Assembly (NCBI GenBank): GCA_944380635.1
Contig: CALWID010000021.1
Span: forward strand, 1 to 44,183
DNA length: 44,183 nucleotides
From: an uncultured Eubacterium sp.
GTDB lineage: Bacteria; Bacillota; Clostridia; Oscillospirales; Acutalibacteraceae
Direction of reading: 5' to 3'
Shown here: positions 8,162 through 18,028 of the stretch, piece by piece
How the letters are laid out: each line of letters starts with the position of its first letter
Position numbering within the stretch: the stretch's first letter is position 1
Notes under the pieces: generated by a model
Databases searched by the model: none
Told to the model about the DNA's origin: nothing
What the model saw: the letters and a program-made list of their open reading frames with translations, nothing else
Position numbers and translations under genes: made by a program

Positions 8162-9031
8162 TCACATTACACCGGTAAAATCAAACGGCGGAATAAAATT
8201 TTCACTTGCGGATGAAAGTTCCTGCACGAAAACATTTTGCATACCCGACCGAATAGCGTAATCTACCACTTTTTCATATTCGCGCTTTGTAATTTTTCTG
8301 TTTATCTCCGGGTATTTTTCAAGGTTTCCGCACGGCGTATACTGCGCCATAAGGCTGAGATAAGCGCCCGGAAAATTATTTTTGCAATAATCTATTATAT
8401 CAACTGCCGAATTAGTGTTGCCCGGCAAAATCAGATGGCGAATTATAACGCCCTTTTTCATAACGCCGCCGTCAAAAACCGCTTTAGGCTGCTGGCGCAG
8501 CATTTCCTTTAACGCCGTTTTTGCAACCTGCGGATAATCCGCCGCGCGGCTGTATTTTGCGGCTTTATCACTTCTTATGTATTTAAAATCAGGCAGATAA
8601 ATATCAATAATACCCTCCAGCGCCTTTAGAGTTTGCGCGCTTTCATATCCGCCGGAATTATACACAACGGGAACAGGGCATTTCCATTTAGAAAAAAGTT
8701 CTTTAATCTGCAAAGCGTAATGAGTGGGATTTACAAGATTTATATTTTCCGCTCCGGAATCAATAAGCCTTTCAAATATTTCAATAAGTTTAGGGGCGCT
8801 TACCGTAATTCCTTTATTTTTAAGGCTTATCTCATTATTTTGGCAAAAAACGCATTTAAGATTACAGCCGCTGAAAAAGACCGTGCCGCTGCCGTTTTTG
8901 CCGCTTATGCACGGCTCCTCCCAAAAATGGAGCGCCGCCCTGGCAACGCGGAAATCCTGAGGTGAAGAGCAAAAGCCGTACTTTTCAGTTCTGTTTACGC
9001 CGCACTTTCGCGGGCACATATTGCAAATCAT
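8162..9031 (-). CDS. PflA-like radical SAM protein
   Basis: A 289-residue radical SAM enzyme with the cluster motif CNLKCVFC (C56, C60, C63) and an extra cysteine set at the N terminus (C3, C6, C10, C21). This two-part pattern matches PflX/YgiQ-type PflA-like proteins of bacteria, whose targets are mostly unknown. The conserved NPTHYALQI and LPDFKY segments of this subgroup are present. Its ATG overlaps the rsmI stop as ATGA, so it is translationally coupled at the end of the rlmD-lepA-rsmI operon. Whether it activates a glycyl radical enzyme is not shown. Confidence 0.85.
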   Translation of the reverse strand: MICNMCPRKCGVNRTEKYGFCSSPQDFRVARAALHFWEEPCISGKNGSGTVFFSGCNLKCVFCQNNEISLKNKGITVSAPKLIEIFERLIDSGAENINLVNPTHYALQIKELFSKWKCPVPVVYNSGGYESAQTLKALEGIIDIYLPDFKYIRSDKAAKYSRAADYPQVAKTALKEMLRQQPKAVFDGGVMKKGVIIRHLILPGNTNSAVDIIDYCKNNFPGAYLSLMAQYTPCGNLEKYPEINRKITKREYEKVVDYAIRSGMQNVFVQELSSASENFIPPFDFTGVM

Positions 9032-9846
9032 AAAAGTTCCCTGTATATATCCGCTTTTTTGAACGGAGTTTGAGCGGCGATTTCTTTTGCCGCCCTGTTA
9101 ATGCTCATACCGCCCTCAACAAGTTTTTTTGCTCTGCCTACGGCGTCTTCAAGCGTAATTTCCTGCTGCTCTTCTTTTTTGCCCTCTATTATTAAAACCA
9201 TTTCGCCCTTTAAACTGCCGTCTGCATATCTTTCAGCAGCCTCTTTAAGAGTGGTGCGTATAACTTCCTCGTGTATTTTGGTAAGTTCGCGGACTATTGC
9301 TATTTTTCTGTTTCCGAAAGCGGCGTACATATCCTTTAAAGTATTTGCAAGTTTGTGCGGCGCCTCATAAAACACCATTGTGCGTTTTTCGTCCTTAACC
9401 TCATCAAGGTGCTCAAACCTGGATTTCTTAGAAACGCTTAAAAAGCCCTCAAAAGTAAACCTGCCAGTATCCATACCGGAAATGGCAAGCGCCGTTGCAA
9501 AAGCGGTTGGGCCGGGAACGGCGGCAACCTCAATTCCGTATTCGGCGCACTGAGCAACAAGTTCCTGCCCGGGGTCGGAAATTGCAGGCATACCCGCGTC
9601 AGTAACAATCGCGCAGTTTTCGCCCGCAAGAATACGGGAACAGATAACCTCGCCCCGCTCCCGCTTATTATGCTCATAATAACTTACCATTTCTTTTTTT
9701 ATGCCGAAATGATTTAAAATTTTAAGTGTTACTCTTGTATCTTCCGCGGCAATGAAATCCACGGTTTCAAGAGTTTCAGCGGCACGCGGCGAAAAATCGG
9801 AAAGATTACCTATAGGCGTGCCGACTACATACAATTTACCTTTCAT
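9028..9846 (-). CDS. rsmI: 16S rRNA (cytidine(1402)-2'-O)-methyltransferase RsmI
   Basis: Methylates the ribose of C1402 in 16S rRNA at the decoding centre, using SAM. The 272-residue sequence shows the tetrapyrrole-methylase fold signatures of the family: VGTPIGNLSDFSPRA near the N terminus, AAEDTRVTLKIL, and GMPAISDPGQELV followed by VPGPTAFATALAISG. Length is normal. The start overlaps the preceding trmN6-like stop by 4 nt (ATGA), and its own stop overlaps the next gene, showing tight coupling in an RNA-modification operon. Confidence 0.96.
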   Translation of the reverse strand: MKGKLYVVGTPIGNLSDFSPRAAETLETVDFIAAEDTRVTLKILNHFGIKKEMVSYYEHNKRERGEVICSRILAGENCAIVTDAGMPAISDPGQELVAQCAEYGIEVAAVPGPTAFATALAISGMDTGRFTFEGFLSVSKKSRFEHLDEVKDEKRTMVFYEAPHKLANTLKDMYAAFGNRKIAIVRELTKIHEEVIRTTLKEAAERYADGSLKGEMVLIIEGKKEEQQEITLEDAVGRAKKLVEGGMSINRAAKEIAAQTPFKKADIYRELL

Positions 9847-10577
9847 TTATCATACCCGTCCGCATAGGAGCCGTATACAGCCAGCATTTCGTCCGTAAAC
9901 CTTCCGTTATCTTTTTTTATCCTAAGCAGAGGCTCAACACGCAAAAACGGCTTTGAATTTTTTTTGCCCTCTATAAGGAAAAGAAACGGCTCCTGACCAT
10001 TTTTATCAACAACAAATCTTAATCTTTTAGGCTCAAGGCTGTACTGCCGCATAAGGCAGACTGCGTCCGCAAGCCTTTCCGGGCGGTGGCACATACAAAA
10101 CCTGCCGCCGAATTTAAGCAGATACGCCGCCGCCTTAACAGCGTCCTCTATATTGCAACATATCTCGTGGCGCGCTATTTTAGCGCTGTCATTTTTAGAC
10201 TCTATCCCTGTGCCAACCGGCTTATACGGCGGATTCATACTTACCAGCGAAAAACTCTCCGCCGGGAAATATGAGCGAACTTCGCGCAAATCGCAAAGGT
10301 GGGGAATGAGCCTGCCCTGAAGTTTGTTTCTTTCAATACTGCGCTGCACCTGCTCAAATGCGTTTTGCTGTATATCAAGGCAATGCACAGCGCTTTGAGC
10401 GGGATTTCTGAGCCAAAGAAACGGAATAATTCCGCAGCCGGTGCCCATATCAAGCGCTTTATCGTTATTTTTCGGCGCGGCAAAATACGCAAGTAAAAGC
10501 GCATCCGTGCCGAAAGTATGCTCGGGGCTGACCTCTATATAAATATCGTCAGAAAGTCTTTCAAACTTGTTACTCAT
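9843..10577 (-). CDS. tRNA1(Val) (adenine(37)-N6)-methyltransferase-like protein (TrmN6/YfiC)
   Basis: A 244-residue N6-adenine methyltransferase. The SAM-binding motif is DMGTGCGIIPF (43-53) and the catalytic motif is NPPYKP (115-120), typical of amino-methyltransferases acting on adenine in RNA or DNA. YfiC-type proteins modify A37 of tRNA1(Val) in E. coli. In Firmicutes the homologue commonly sits directly before rsmI, as here, which supports an RNA target. It follows lepA by 15 nt. Confidence 0.88.
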   Translation of the reverse strand: MSNKFERLSDDIYIEVSPEHTFGTDALLLAYFAAPKNNDKALDMGTGCGIIPFLWLRNPAQSAVHCLDIQQNAFEQVQRSIERNKLQGRLIPHLCDLREVRSYFPAESFSLVSMNPPYKPVGTGIESKNDSAKIARHEICCNIEDAVKAAAYLLKFGGRFCMCHRPERLADAVCLMRQYSLEPKRLRFVVDKNGQEPFLFLIEGKKNSKPFLRVEPLLRIKKDNGRFTDEMLAVYGSYADGYDK

Positions 10578-10592
10578 AAAAAGATTCCCGCC

Positions 10593-12410
10593 TTATTCAT
10601 CATCGGAAGATAGTTTAAGCACTGCCATAAACGCCTCCTGCGGCACCTCAACAGAGCCAAAACGGCGCATACGCTTCTTGCCCTCTTTTTGTTTTTCAAG
10701 CAGTTTCTTTTTTCTGGTAACATCGCCGCCGTAACATTTTGCAAGCACATCTTTACGCAGCGCCTTTACCGTTTCCCTTGCGATTACTTTGCCTCCGATA
10801 GCAACCTGTATCGGAATCTCAAAAAGGTGGCGCGGAATATGCTCTTTAAGTTTTTCTGCTATTTTTCTTGCGCGCGGATAAGCCTTATCCGCATGAATTA
10901 TGAATGAGAGCGCGTCTATTACCTCGCCGTTGAGCAGAACATCCACTTTAACAAGTTTACTGCGGCGGTATTCAGATATTTCATAATCAAAAGACGCATA
11001 ACCCCTTGTGCGTGATTTAAGGGCGTCAAAGAAATCATAAATAATCTCATTGAGCGGAAGTTCGTAACTTATATCAACTCTGTCAGGCGTAATATATGTC
11101 ATATTTTTAAATATTCCGCGTCTGTCCTGGCACATATCCATAATAGTGCCCACAAACTCGCTGGGAGCGTAAATGCTGGCGTTGCAAAACGGCTCCTCGG
11201 AATAATCTATCGTTGCGGGGTCCGGATAATTAGTAGGATTATCTATTTCAATCATAGTGCCGTCCGTCAGGTGAATCTTATAAACAACGCTGGGAACGGT
11301 TGTTACAAGGTCAAGATTATATTCCCTTTCAAGCCTTTCCTGAATTATCTCAAGATGAAGAAGACCCAAAAATCCGCAGCGAAATCCGAATCCGAGAGCG
11401 CCGGAAGTTTCAGGCTCATAGGATAGTGAAGCGTCGTTAAGCTGCAACTTTTCAAGGGCGTCGCGCAAAGCCTCATAATCAGCGCCGTCCGCAGGATAAA
11501 CGCCGCAGAACACCATTGGATTAACCTTTCTGTATCCCGGAAGCGGCTCATCTGCCGGATTATCGACAAGCGTTACGGTATCGCCTACATGAGCGTCATG
11601 CACCGTTTTTATAGACGCCGTAATATAGCCTACTTCGCCGGCGCTGAGTTCAGCCGCCTTTTCCATTGATGTAGCGCGCATATAGCCCACTTCAACAACA
11701 TTGAATTCAGCGCCTGTTGCCATCATACGCATTGTATCGCCCGCTTTTATTTTTCCGTCCATAATTCTTACATAAACGATTACGCCCCTGTAAGAATCAT
11801 AAACGGAGTCAAATATCAGCGCCTTAAGCGGTTTGCTTTCATCGCCCTGAGGCGGGCGAATCTCTTTGACTATATATTCTAATATCTGCTCCACATTTTC
11901 TCCGGTTTTGGCGGAAACGCGCGGAGCGTCCATACAGGGTATGCCTATAACTTCCTCCACCTCTTCGGCAACTTCCTGCGGGCGCGCCGCCGGCAAATCT
12001 ATTTTATTTATTACGGGCAGAATATCAAGATTATGGTCCAGAGCCAAATAAGTATTGGCAAGGGTCTGAGCCTCAACGCCCTGAGAAGCGTCCACTATAA
12101 GCAGCGCTCCCTCACACGCGGCAAGGGAACGGGACACCTCATAATTAAAATCAACATGACCGGGCGTATCAATAAGGTTAAATTCATACTTTTCGCCGTC
12201 TTTTGCCGTATAATCAAGTTTTACGGCATGCGCTTTTATAGTAATTCCCCTTTCGCGCTCAAGGTCCATATCATCAAGTATTTGATCCTGCATATCTCGC
12301 TTTTCAACGGACTGAGTGAGTTCCAAAAGGCGGTCTGCCAAAGTGGATTTACCATGGTCTATATGTGCAATAATTGAAAAGTTTCTTATATTTTTTTTGT
12401 TTACGGACAA
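10593..12410 (-). CDS. lepA: elongation factor 4 (LepA) GTPase
   Basis: A ribosome-binding translational GTPase that acts in initiation/biogenesis and on stalled elongating ribosomes. The 605-residue length is standard. G-domain motifs are AHIDHGKST (15-23), the DTPGHVDF switch II and NKIDLP. The LepA-specific C-terminal part is present, with [14 protein letters not shown] near the end. The start codon is TTG at 12410, supported by AGAGG 8 nt upstream; no ATG occurs before the G1 motif. It sits 18 nt after the nucleotidyltransferase gene within the operon. Confidence 0.97.
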   Translation of the reverse strand: MSVNKKNIRNFSIIAHIDHGKSTLADRLLELTQSVEKRDMQDQILDDMDLERERGITIKAHAVKLDYTAKDGEKYEFNLIDTPGHVDFNYEVSRSLAACEGALLIVDASQGVEAQTLANTYLALDHNLDILPVINKIDLPAARPQEVAEEVEEVIGIPCMDAPRVSAKTGENVEQILEYIVKEIRPPQGDESKPLKALIFDSVYDSYRGVIVYVRIMDGKIKAGDTMRMMATGAEFNVVEVGYMRATSMEKAAELSAGEVGYITASIKTVHDAHVGDTVTLVDNPADEPLPGYRKVNPMVFCGVYPADGADYEALRDALEKLQLNDASLSYEPETSGALGFGFRCGFLGLLHLEIIQERLEREYNLDLVTTVPSVVYKIHLTDGTMIEIDNPTNYPDPATIDYSEEPFCNASIYAPSEFVGTIMDMCQDRRGIFKNMTYITPDRVDISYELPLNEIIYDFFDALKSRTRGYASFDYEISEYRRSKLVKVDVLLNGEVIDALSFIIHADKAYPRARKIAEKLKEHIPRHLFEIPIQVAIGGKVIARETVKALRKDVLAKCYGGDVTRKKKLLEKQKEGKKRMRRFGSVEVPQEAFMAVLKLSSDDE

Positions 12411-12428
12411 TTTATTTACCTCTGAAAA

Positions 12429-13562
12429 TTATTTATTTTTATCTTTTGATATTTCCTTAACTGTTTTAAGTTCTCTTTTTGCTTTTTTCAGCGCGCCGGA
12501 AGATTTTGACAAAAGCCGAAGTATATAATAAAACCAAAGCAGGTAAGGCTTTTTATTTAAAACGGGATATTCGCGTTTCATAAATTCCATACTTGGAAAA
12601 AGCCGGTAAAGAGCAAAAGAAAAAACAGAAGTGCTGCCTTTTTTATCTTTGAATTCATTATACATCAATTCAATGCCGACACGCTGATTGCCGTATATGC
12701 CGAAACCTACTTTTTCATTAAAGAATTCAGCGTCCTTTTCGTTTAGCGCGGCGCCGTCCATTACAGCAAACGCAATCCGCCGCACCTGTTCTTCAAAATC
12801 AAGCAGTGAAAATCCGGCAAGTTTTTTATTTATATAATCTCTGTTCCAATTTTTTTGCTCTTTTGACACAATAAGATAAGTATCAATCAAGAAACGAATA
12901 CCGAAACCGCCAAGCATACAATGCTTATACATATGCGCTATATGGTGAAGATAAAGATCCTCAGCGCTCATCTGATATTCAAATGAATTTTGCACTTGCC
13001 TTGCATTATCCCACACAAAAGAAAAATCCGGGCAAAATCCGTATTCACTTTTAAAAAGTTCACGGTGAAATTCAAAAGTATAGTACGGCGGCTTTGTAAA
13101 ATCATCTGAATTTCCGCCGAAAGACATTTTCTTATATCCGCGGTTTTCCATTATGCCGATAAGGCTGTCTTTTTTATCCGCGTCATACATAATATCAATG
13201 TCGCTCATCTGGCGCATACTCTGCTTAGGGTAATAATTTCTGATAACAGCGCCTTTCAAAAGCATATATTTTATGCCTTTTTCCTCAAGTTCGCTCTCTA
13301 TGGCCTTAAGTTCATTCTGCATTGCTATAAGGCGCACAAGTTCGCTTTTTGAGTAATCGTTAAGATTACCCGCAATATCCGGCGGCAGATATTTAAAATC
13401 AACGCTCTGCGCCACCATAGAATAAACTTCCTGCTTTTTTGCAAGTTCAAAAAAAGCCTGCCAATCAATGCCCTCGGGCGGCTCGCCCGCCTTTTTGCCC
13501 TTAACTGCGCATTGCAGAACAAAAAGCAGATATTCGGTTTCCCTGCTGTCTAAATTCATCAT
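12429..13562 (-). CDS. nucleotidyltransferase family protein (NTP_transf_5)
   Basis: A 377-residue protein of the uncharacterised nucleotidyltransferase family PF14907. The catalytic core is LLKGAVIRNYYP followed by RQMSDIDIMY (117-126), with the two metal aspartates at D121 and D123. The rest is helical and contains conserved-looking histidines (LYLHHIAHMYKH). The substrate is unknown. In peptide natural-product loci, relatives act as tailoring enzymes next to PqqD-like proteins. Here the gene starts 2 nt after such a PqqD-like gene, so the two are clearly coupled, but no peptide cyclase, protease or exporter lies nearby. Confidence 0.85.
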   Translation of the reverse strand: MMNLDSRETEYLLFVLQCAVKGKKAGEPPEGIDWQAFFELAKKQEVYSMVAQSVDFKYLPPDIAGNLNDYSKSELVRLIAMQNELKAIESELEEKGIKYMLLKGAVIRNYYPKQSMRQMSDIDIMYDADKKDSLIGIMENRGYKKMSFGGNSDDFTKPPYYTFEFHRELFKSEYGFCPDFSFVWDNARQVQNSFEYQMSAEDLYLHHIAHMYKHCMLGGFGIRFLIDTYLIVSKEQKNWNRDYINKKLAGFSLLDFEEQVRRIAFAVMDGAALNEKDAEFFNEKVGFGIYGNQRVGIELMYNEFKDKKGSTSVFSFALYRLFPSMEFMKREYPVLNKKPYLLWFYYILRLLSKSSGALKKAKRELKTVKEISKDKNK

Positions 13563-13564
13563 AA

Positions 13565-13831
13565 TTATTCTTCCAAAATTCCCGCTTTTCTTATAACATC
13601 AAGCAGTTCTTTTACATCCGCTCTTACAACATCTTCCTCAGCGTCATACTTTTCAAGCACGGCGGCAACAATACTATCCTCCGTCTGCTCCGTTTTAAGC
13701 AGATTAAATATAAAATTAGCGGTGGGGTTATTATTGATGATACCGTTAAATTTTTTTGAAAGTTCACCTGTTGCTATGGCAAAATCTTTACCGTCTATAT
13801 TGCCGAGCATAATATCTTTATTGAGTTTCAT
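13565..13831 (-). CDS. PqqD family protein (RRE-like peptide-binding domain)
   Basis: An 88-residue protein with the PqqD layout: a short beta segment at the N terminus (DIMLGNIDGKDFAIATGE) and helices that end in VKELLDVIRKAGILEE. Stand-alone PqqD proteins present the leader of a precursor peptide to a modifying enzyme (RiPP recognition element). The ATG at 13831 is preceded by GGTGA and gives the usual N terminus. A GTG at 13840 would add three residues and also has a ribosome site (AAAGG), so the start is not certain. It lies between rlmD (35-45 nt away) and the nucleotidyltransferase. No precursor peptide is visible next to it. Confidence 0.8.
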   Translation of the reverse strand: MKLNKDIMLGNIDGKDFAIATGELSKKFNGIINNNPTANFIFNLLKTEQTEDSIVAAVLEKYDAEEDVVRADVKELLDVIRKAGILEE

Positions 13832-13875
13832 ATTAATCACCGTAACCTTTCAGTATAAAAAATAAATAAAAATCA

Positions 13876-15231
13876 TTAAATTTTTTCAACCAAAGAAACA
13901 GCCTCCACATGCGCGGTGCGTGGAAACATATCAACAGCCTTAAGGCGCTTTAAGCGGTAACCTTTGGAATTTAAGATTTCCAAATCGCGGGCAAGTGTAG
14001 CGCTGTTGCAGGAAACATACACTATTTTTTTAACGCCTAAATTATAGATAATATCAAATAGTTCTTTTTGGCAGCCTTTCCTCGGCGGATCAAGTATAAC
14101 AACATCGGGCAAGGCGCCTTTTTTAACAAGCAGTTCTGCGCCCTTAAAAGCGTCAGCCGCTATAAAATGCGCGTTGGTTATACCGTTTATCGCAGCATTT
14201 TCACGGGCGTTTTCAACCGCCTGCTCCACAATTTCAACTCCGTAAAGCGCGCGGCATTTATCCGCAAGGGTAAGCCCGATAGTACCGGCGCCGCAATACA
14301 TATCAAGCACCGTTTCAGTGCCTGTGAGGCAGGCGAATTGAGCAACGCAGGAATAAAGTTTTTCACATTGAGAACGGTTAACCTGATAAAAACTTTCAGG
14401 CGATATAACAAACTTTTTTCCAAGCAGAATATCCGTTATTTTATCACTGCCCCAAATAATTTCAGTTTCACTGCCGAGAATTACATTCGTGTTTTTTTGA
14501 TTTATATTAACGGCAACGCTTTTAAGCCCCGGAACAGCGGATTTAAGCAGCGAAACAAGCAATTCGGGGTTAGGGATAGTTCTGCCGTTTATAACGGCGC
14601 ACGCCATTATCTGGCCCGTTGCAAAAGCTTTGCGAAAATAGATATGGCGCAAAAGGCCTTTGCCTGTTTTTTCATCAAAAGAATCCACTTTGCTCTTAAG
14701 CGCCCACTGCTCAAACGCCCTGATGCCGCTTGAAAACTCAGGCGGCTGAAGGCGGCACGAATCTGCGGGAACAACGCGGTGGCTCTTAAAAGCGTAAAAT
14801 CCGGCGGTAAAACTGCCGTTTTCAATTCTAACGGGATATTCGGCTTTATTTCTGTAAAAACAGGTTTCATCCGCGCCGATAATATCCTCCGCCTCAAAAT
14901 CCATATGCCCTATTCTGCGTATATTTTGCTCAACAAAATCTTTTTTAGCGGCAAGTTCCGCAGAATAATCAATATTGCGAAAAGAACAGCCGCCGCATTT
15001 ATCGGAAACAGGGCAATCGGACGGTATTCTTGACGGTGAGGGAACAAGTATTTCCCTTACTATGCCCACGGCATAATTTTTTGATGTTTTGATAATGTGG
15101 GCAAGTATTTCATCTCCGGGAACGGCATTTCTTACGAAAACCGCCATGCCGGCATACCTGCCGACGGCGCTTCCGAGCGGTGTTACCGAATCAATATTCA
15201 GTTTTATTTCATCGTTCTTTTTAAGCGCCAA
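13876..15231 (-). CDS. rlmD: 23S rRNA (uracil-C5)-methyltransferase, RlmD/TrmA family
   Basis: Methylates a uracil of 23S rRNA (U1939 in E. coli) at C5 using SAM. It has an N-terminal TRAM domain (about 1-65), iron-sulfur cluster cysteines C73, C79 and C82 in CPVSDKCGGC, a SAM site near VLDMYCGAGTIGL, the DPPRKGC loop, and the catalytic cysteine in YVSCNSATLARDL. The 451-residue length is normal. The start is TTG at 15231, supported by TTGGTGA 7 nt upstream. It is the first gene of the long leftward operon that ends with the radical SAM gene. Clostridia often carry paralogues, so the exact target base (RlmD versus RlmCD) is not fixed. Confidence 0.92.
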   Translation of the reverse strand: MALKKNDEIKLNIDSVTPLGSAVGRYAGMAVFVRNAVPGDEILAHIIKTSKNYAVGIVREILVPSPSRIPSDCPVSDKCGGCSFRNIDYSAELAAKKDFVEQNIRRIGHMDFEAEDIIGADETCFYRNKAEYPVRIENGSFTAGFYAFKSHRVVPADSCRLQPPEFSSGIRAFEQWALKSKVDSFDEKTGKGLLRHIYFRKAFATGQIMACAVINGRTIPNPELLVSLLKSAVPGLKSVAVNINQKNTNVILGSETEIIWGSDKITDILLGKKFVISPESFYQVNRSQCEKLYSCVAQFACLTGTETVLDMYCGAGTIGLTLADKCRALYGVEIVEQAVENARENAAINGITNAHFIAADAFKGAELLVKKGALPDVVILDPPRKGCQKELFDIIYNLGVKKIVYVSCNSATLARDLEILNSKGYRLKRLKAVDMFPRTAHVEAVSLVEKI

Positions 15232-15249
15232 TATAAATCACCAACATAT

Positions 15250-15278
15250 ATAATAGCATATATAATTTAAAATATAAA
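15250..15278 (-). promoter_or_regulatory. possible promoter of the rlmD-lepA-rsmI operon
   Basis: On the reverse strand an extended -10 TGCTATTAT (hexamer at 15250-15255) lies 19 nt before the TTG start. A weak -35 TTTATA is 17 nt upstream of it. The region is very AT-rich, so chance similarity is possible. Confidence 0.4.
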
Positions 15279-15321
15279 GAATAAATTTTAACTAAAATAT
15301 CAGTAATTAAAATCGGCAAAC

Positions 15322-15350
15322 AAAAATCCCGCGCCGAAAACGGCACGGGA
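15322..15350 (-). terminator. intrinsic terminator of the cation ATPase gene
   Basis: On the reverse strand CCCGTGCCG and CGGCGCGGG form a 9-bp stem with one G-U pair and a TTTT loop, followed by ATTTTTG. It lies about 10 nt beyond the ATPase stop. Confidence 0.9.
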
Positions 15351-15360
15351 AATACATTTA

Positions 15361-18021
15361 TTACTTTTGCGCTCTGCGGCTCTCAATTTTTCGCTGGATG
15401 AGTTTTACGAGTTCAACTATCGGGATTACCATAAATGCAAGCAGGATAGAAATTAAATACTCAAGCGGAGAAATTGCGGCAAAATCAAAAGCATTTGCAA
15501 GAAACGGCACATATATTACAAGCGTGGTAAGCACAAAACTGAGCGCCATTGCTCCGTACAGAAACTTATTATGCGATTTAAGCCTGAATATTGATTCGCG
15601 CCTTGAACGCATATTAAACGAATGGAATATTTCCGCAAGGGAAAGAGTGAGAAACGCCATAGTCATTCCGTTTTGATGAATAAACTCGTCGGTGCCGTGA
15701 GCAAGGTGCATTCCGGCATAATAAGCAAGCAGAGTTACAACGGAAACCATAAGCCCCTGCCACGCAACATCAATGCCCATACCGCCTGCGAAAACGCCGT
15801 CGCTGCTGTTTCTGGGTGCTCGTTTCATTATATCCGGCTCGCCCTTTTCAACGCCGAGCGCCATTGCGGGGAAAGAATCGGTAATAAGATTTATCCACAG
15901 CAGGTGAACAGGCTCAAGCACAACGAAACCTGCAAGCGTTGCAATAAAGATGGTGAGCACTTCCGAAAGATTTGAAGAAAGCAGAAACTGAATTGATTTT
16001 CTGATATTATCATAAATTCTTCTGCCCTCTTCAACGGCGGAAACTATAGTTGCAAAGTTATCATCAGCAAGCACCATATCGGCAACATTTTTTGTAACAT
16101 CCGTGCCGGTAATGCCCATACCTATACCTATATCGGCGTTTTTAATGGACGGAGCGTCATTTACTCCGTCGCCGGTCATTGCGGTAACTTTTCCGTTTTT
16201 GCGCCATGCGTTTACGATTCTTACTTTATGTTCCGGCTGAACACGGGCATAAACGCTGTATTTTTCTATATCTTTTTCCAACTGCTCATCAGATATTGAG
16301 TTGAGTTCAACGCCGGTTATCGCCTGCGATTCATCGGTTGCAATACCGAGTTCCTTTGCGATTGCTACGGCAGTGTCTTTATGATCCCCGGTTATCATAA
16401 CAGGGGTGATACCCGCCTCTTTTGCCTCCTGAATAGCGGCAACCGCCTCCGGGCGGACGGGGTCTATCATTCCTGCAAGCCCTATATAACAAAGGTCTTT
16501 TTCAAGCGATTCGGCTGAAGTATCTTCCGGCAGTTTTGAATACGCTTTCATTGCAACCGCCAAAACACGCAGCGCCTTATCCGCCATTTCTTTATTATCG
16601 GCAAGAATTTTGTTTTTAATATCATCCGTCATCGGAACTCTTTTGCCGTTTATAAGCGCCTGGGTACACACGCCCAAAACAACATCCGGCGCGCCCTTGG
16701 TATACTGAATAAACCCTTTATTGATTGATGAATGAACGGTAGACATCATTTTTCTTGAAGAGTCAAACGGAGCCTCCCCGACGCGCGGAAATTCAAGTTC
16801 AAGTTCTGTTTTGGGCATTTCAAGTTTTTTTGCCCATTCAACAAGCGCCGCCTCCGTAGGCTCGCCCTTTACAACGCCGTCCTCAAGCACTGCATCCGAA
16901 CAAAGTGCCATTGCCTGCGCTATAAGTTTTTCGCTGTCTCCCCTGAAATCGGTAACCGTCATCTTATTTTGCGTAAGAGTACCCGTTTTATCAGAACAGA
17001 TAACCTGAGTACAGCCAAGGGTTTCAACGGCGGTTAAACGGCGCACAACGGCATTTCTTTTGCTCATTTTTGTTACGCCTATGGAAAGCACAATAGTAAC
17101 TACTGTTGCAAGGCCCTCCGGAATAGCGGCAACGGCAAGAGAAACCGCAACCATAAATGTATCAAGCATAGTATCAAAAGTGAGCGCCTGACCGCTTGTT
17201 ATATTTCTTATAATATCAAGCGCGAAAATAACTACGCATATTCCGAGAACAAGATAGGACAGCACTTTTGAAAGTTGATTAAGTTTTATCTGAAGAGGCG
17301 TTTCGCCGTCCTTTGCGTCATTCAGCGCGCCCGCAATTTTGCCCATTTCGGTATCCATACCCGTTGCGGTAACTACTGCCTCACCGTGCCCATAAACAAC
17401 ATTTGAGCCCATATAGCACATATTTTTACGGTCGCCGAGCGGAATTTCGTCTTCGCCCGAAAGCGGCTCGGACTGCTTATCAACAGGTACTGATTCGCCT
17501 GTAAGCGCCGATTCCTCTATTTTCATAGACGCGCAGTTAAGAATACGGCAATCGGCGGGAACGCTGTCCCCCGCTTCAAGAACAACAACATCGCCTGTTA
17601 CAAGTTCCTCGGACGGGACAATTTGCAGTTTTCCGCCGCGCTTTACCTTGCTTTTTGCCGCGGCTATCTGCTGAAGAGCGTCTATTGCTTTTTCCGCTTT
17701 TGTTTCCTGATATACGCCCAGCACGGCGTTTATAAGCACAACAAGCAGAATTATTATTACATCCGCCGGAAATTCATTTTCATATGCGGAAGTTATTGCG
17801 GAAACAACTGCGGCAACGATAAGAATTATCGTCATAGGGTCTGTAAACTCCATAAGGAATTTATGGATAACGGATTCCTTTTTGCCCTCCTGCAATTTAT
17901 TTCTGCCGTTTTCTTCAAGGCGCTTTTGAGCCTCGTCTGAAGAAAGCCCGCCGGCTGAACTTTTCAGTTCATTAAGAACCGAACCGCCGTTCTGCAGATA
18001 TTCTTTCACACTAATCACCAT
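15361..18021 (-). CDS. P2A-type cation-translocating ATPase (Ca2+/Mn2+ exporter type)
   Basis: An 886-residue P-type ATPase that pumps divalent cations across the membrane. Visible motifs are TGES (174-177), the phosphorylation site CSDKTGTLTQN with D344, MTGDGVNDAPS, and the ion-site motifs AAIPEGL (helix M4) and NLITDSFPAMALG (helix M6). These are the SERCA/PMCA-like (P2A) ion ligands. Family members export Ca2+, and several bacterial ones behind a yybP-ykoY riboswitch export Mn2+. The leader of this gene looks like such a riboswitch, so Mn2+ efflux is likely (inference). AAAGG is 7 nt upstream of ATGGTGATTAG. The gene is monocistronic and ends at a clear terminator. Confidence 0.95.
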   Translation of the reverse strand: MVISVKEYLQNGGSVLNELKSSAGGLSSDEAQKRLEENGRNKLQEGKKESVIHKFLMEFTDPMTIILIVAAVVSAITSAYENEFPADVIIILLVVLINAVLGVYQETKAEKAIDALQQIAAAKSKVKRGGKLQIVPSEELVTGDVVVLEAGDSVPADCRILNCASMKIEESALTGESVPVDKQSEPLSGEDEIPLGDRKNMCYMGSNVVYGHGEAVVTATGMDTEMGKIAGALNDAKDGETPLQIKLNQLSKVLSYLVLGICVVIFALDIIRNITSGQALTFDTMLDTFMVAVSLAVAAIPEGLATVVTIVLSIGVTKMSKRNAVVRRLTAVETLGCTQVICSDKTGTLTQNKMTVTDFRGDSEKLIAQAMALCSDAVLEDGVVKGEPTEAALVEWAKKLEMPKTELELEFPRVGEAPFDSSRKMMSTVHSSINKGFIQYTKGAPDVVLGVCTQALINGKRVPMTDDIKNKILADNKEMADKALRVLAVAMKAYSKLPEDTSAESLEKDLCYIGLAGMIDPVRPEAVAAIQEAKEAGITPVMITGDHKDTAVAIAKELGIATDESQAITGVELNSISDEQLEKDIEKYSVYARVQPEHKVRIVNAWRKNGKVTAMTGDGVNDAPSIKNADIGIGMGITGTDVTKNVADMVLADDNFATIVSAVEEGRRIYDNIRKSIQFLLSSNLSEVLTIFIATLAGFVVLEPVHLLWINLITDSFPAMALGVEKGEPDIMKRAPRNSSDGVFAGGMGIDVAWQGLMVSVVTLLAYYAGMHLAHGTDEFIHQNGMTMAFLTLSLAEIFHSFNMRSRRESIFRLKSHNKFLYGAMALSFVLTTLVIYVPFLANAFDFAAISPLEYLISILLAFMVIPIVELVKLIQRKIESRRAQK

Positions 18022-18028
18022 AGCCTTT

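Noticed and set aside
12429-13831. Lasso-peptide or other complete RiPP gene cluster
   Set aside because: Only a PqqD-like protein and a nucleotidyltransferase are present. No cyclase, protease, transporter or adjacent precursor was found, and the distant 44-residue peptide has no typical lasso core.
14068-14733. 221-residue frame on the forward strand opposite rlmD
   Set aside because: Lies within a conserved rRNA methyltransferase gene and has no family resemblance or ribosome site.
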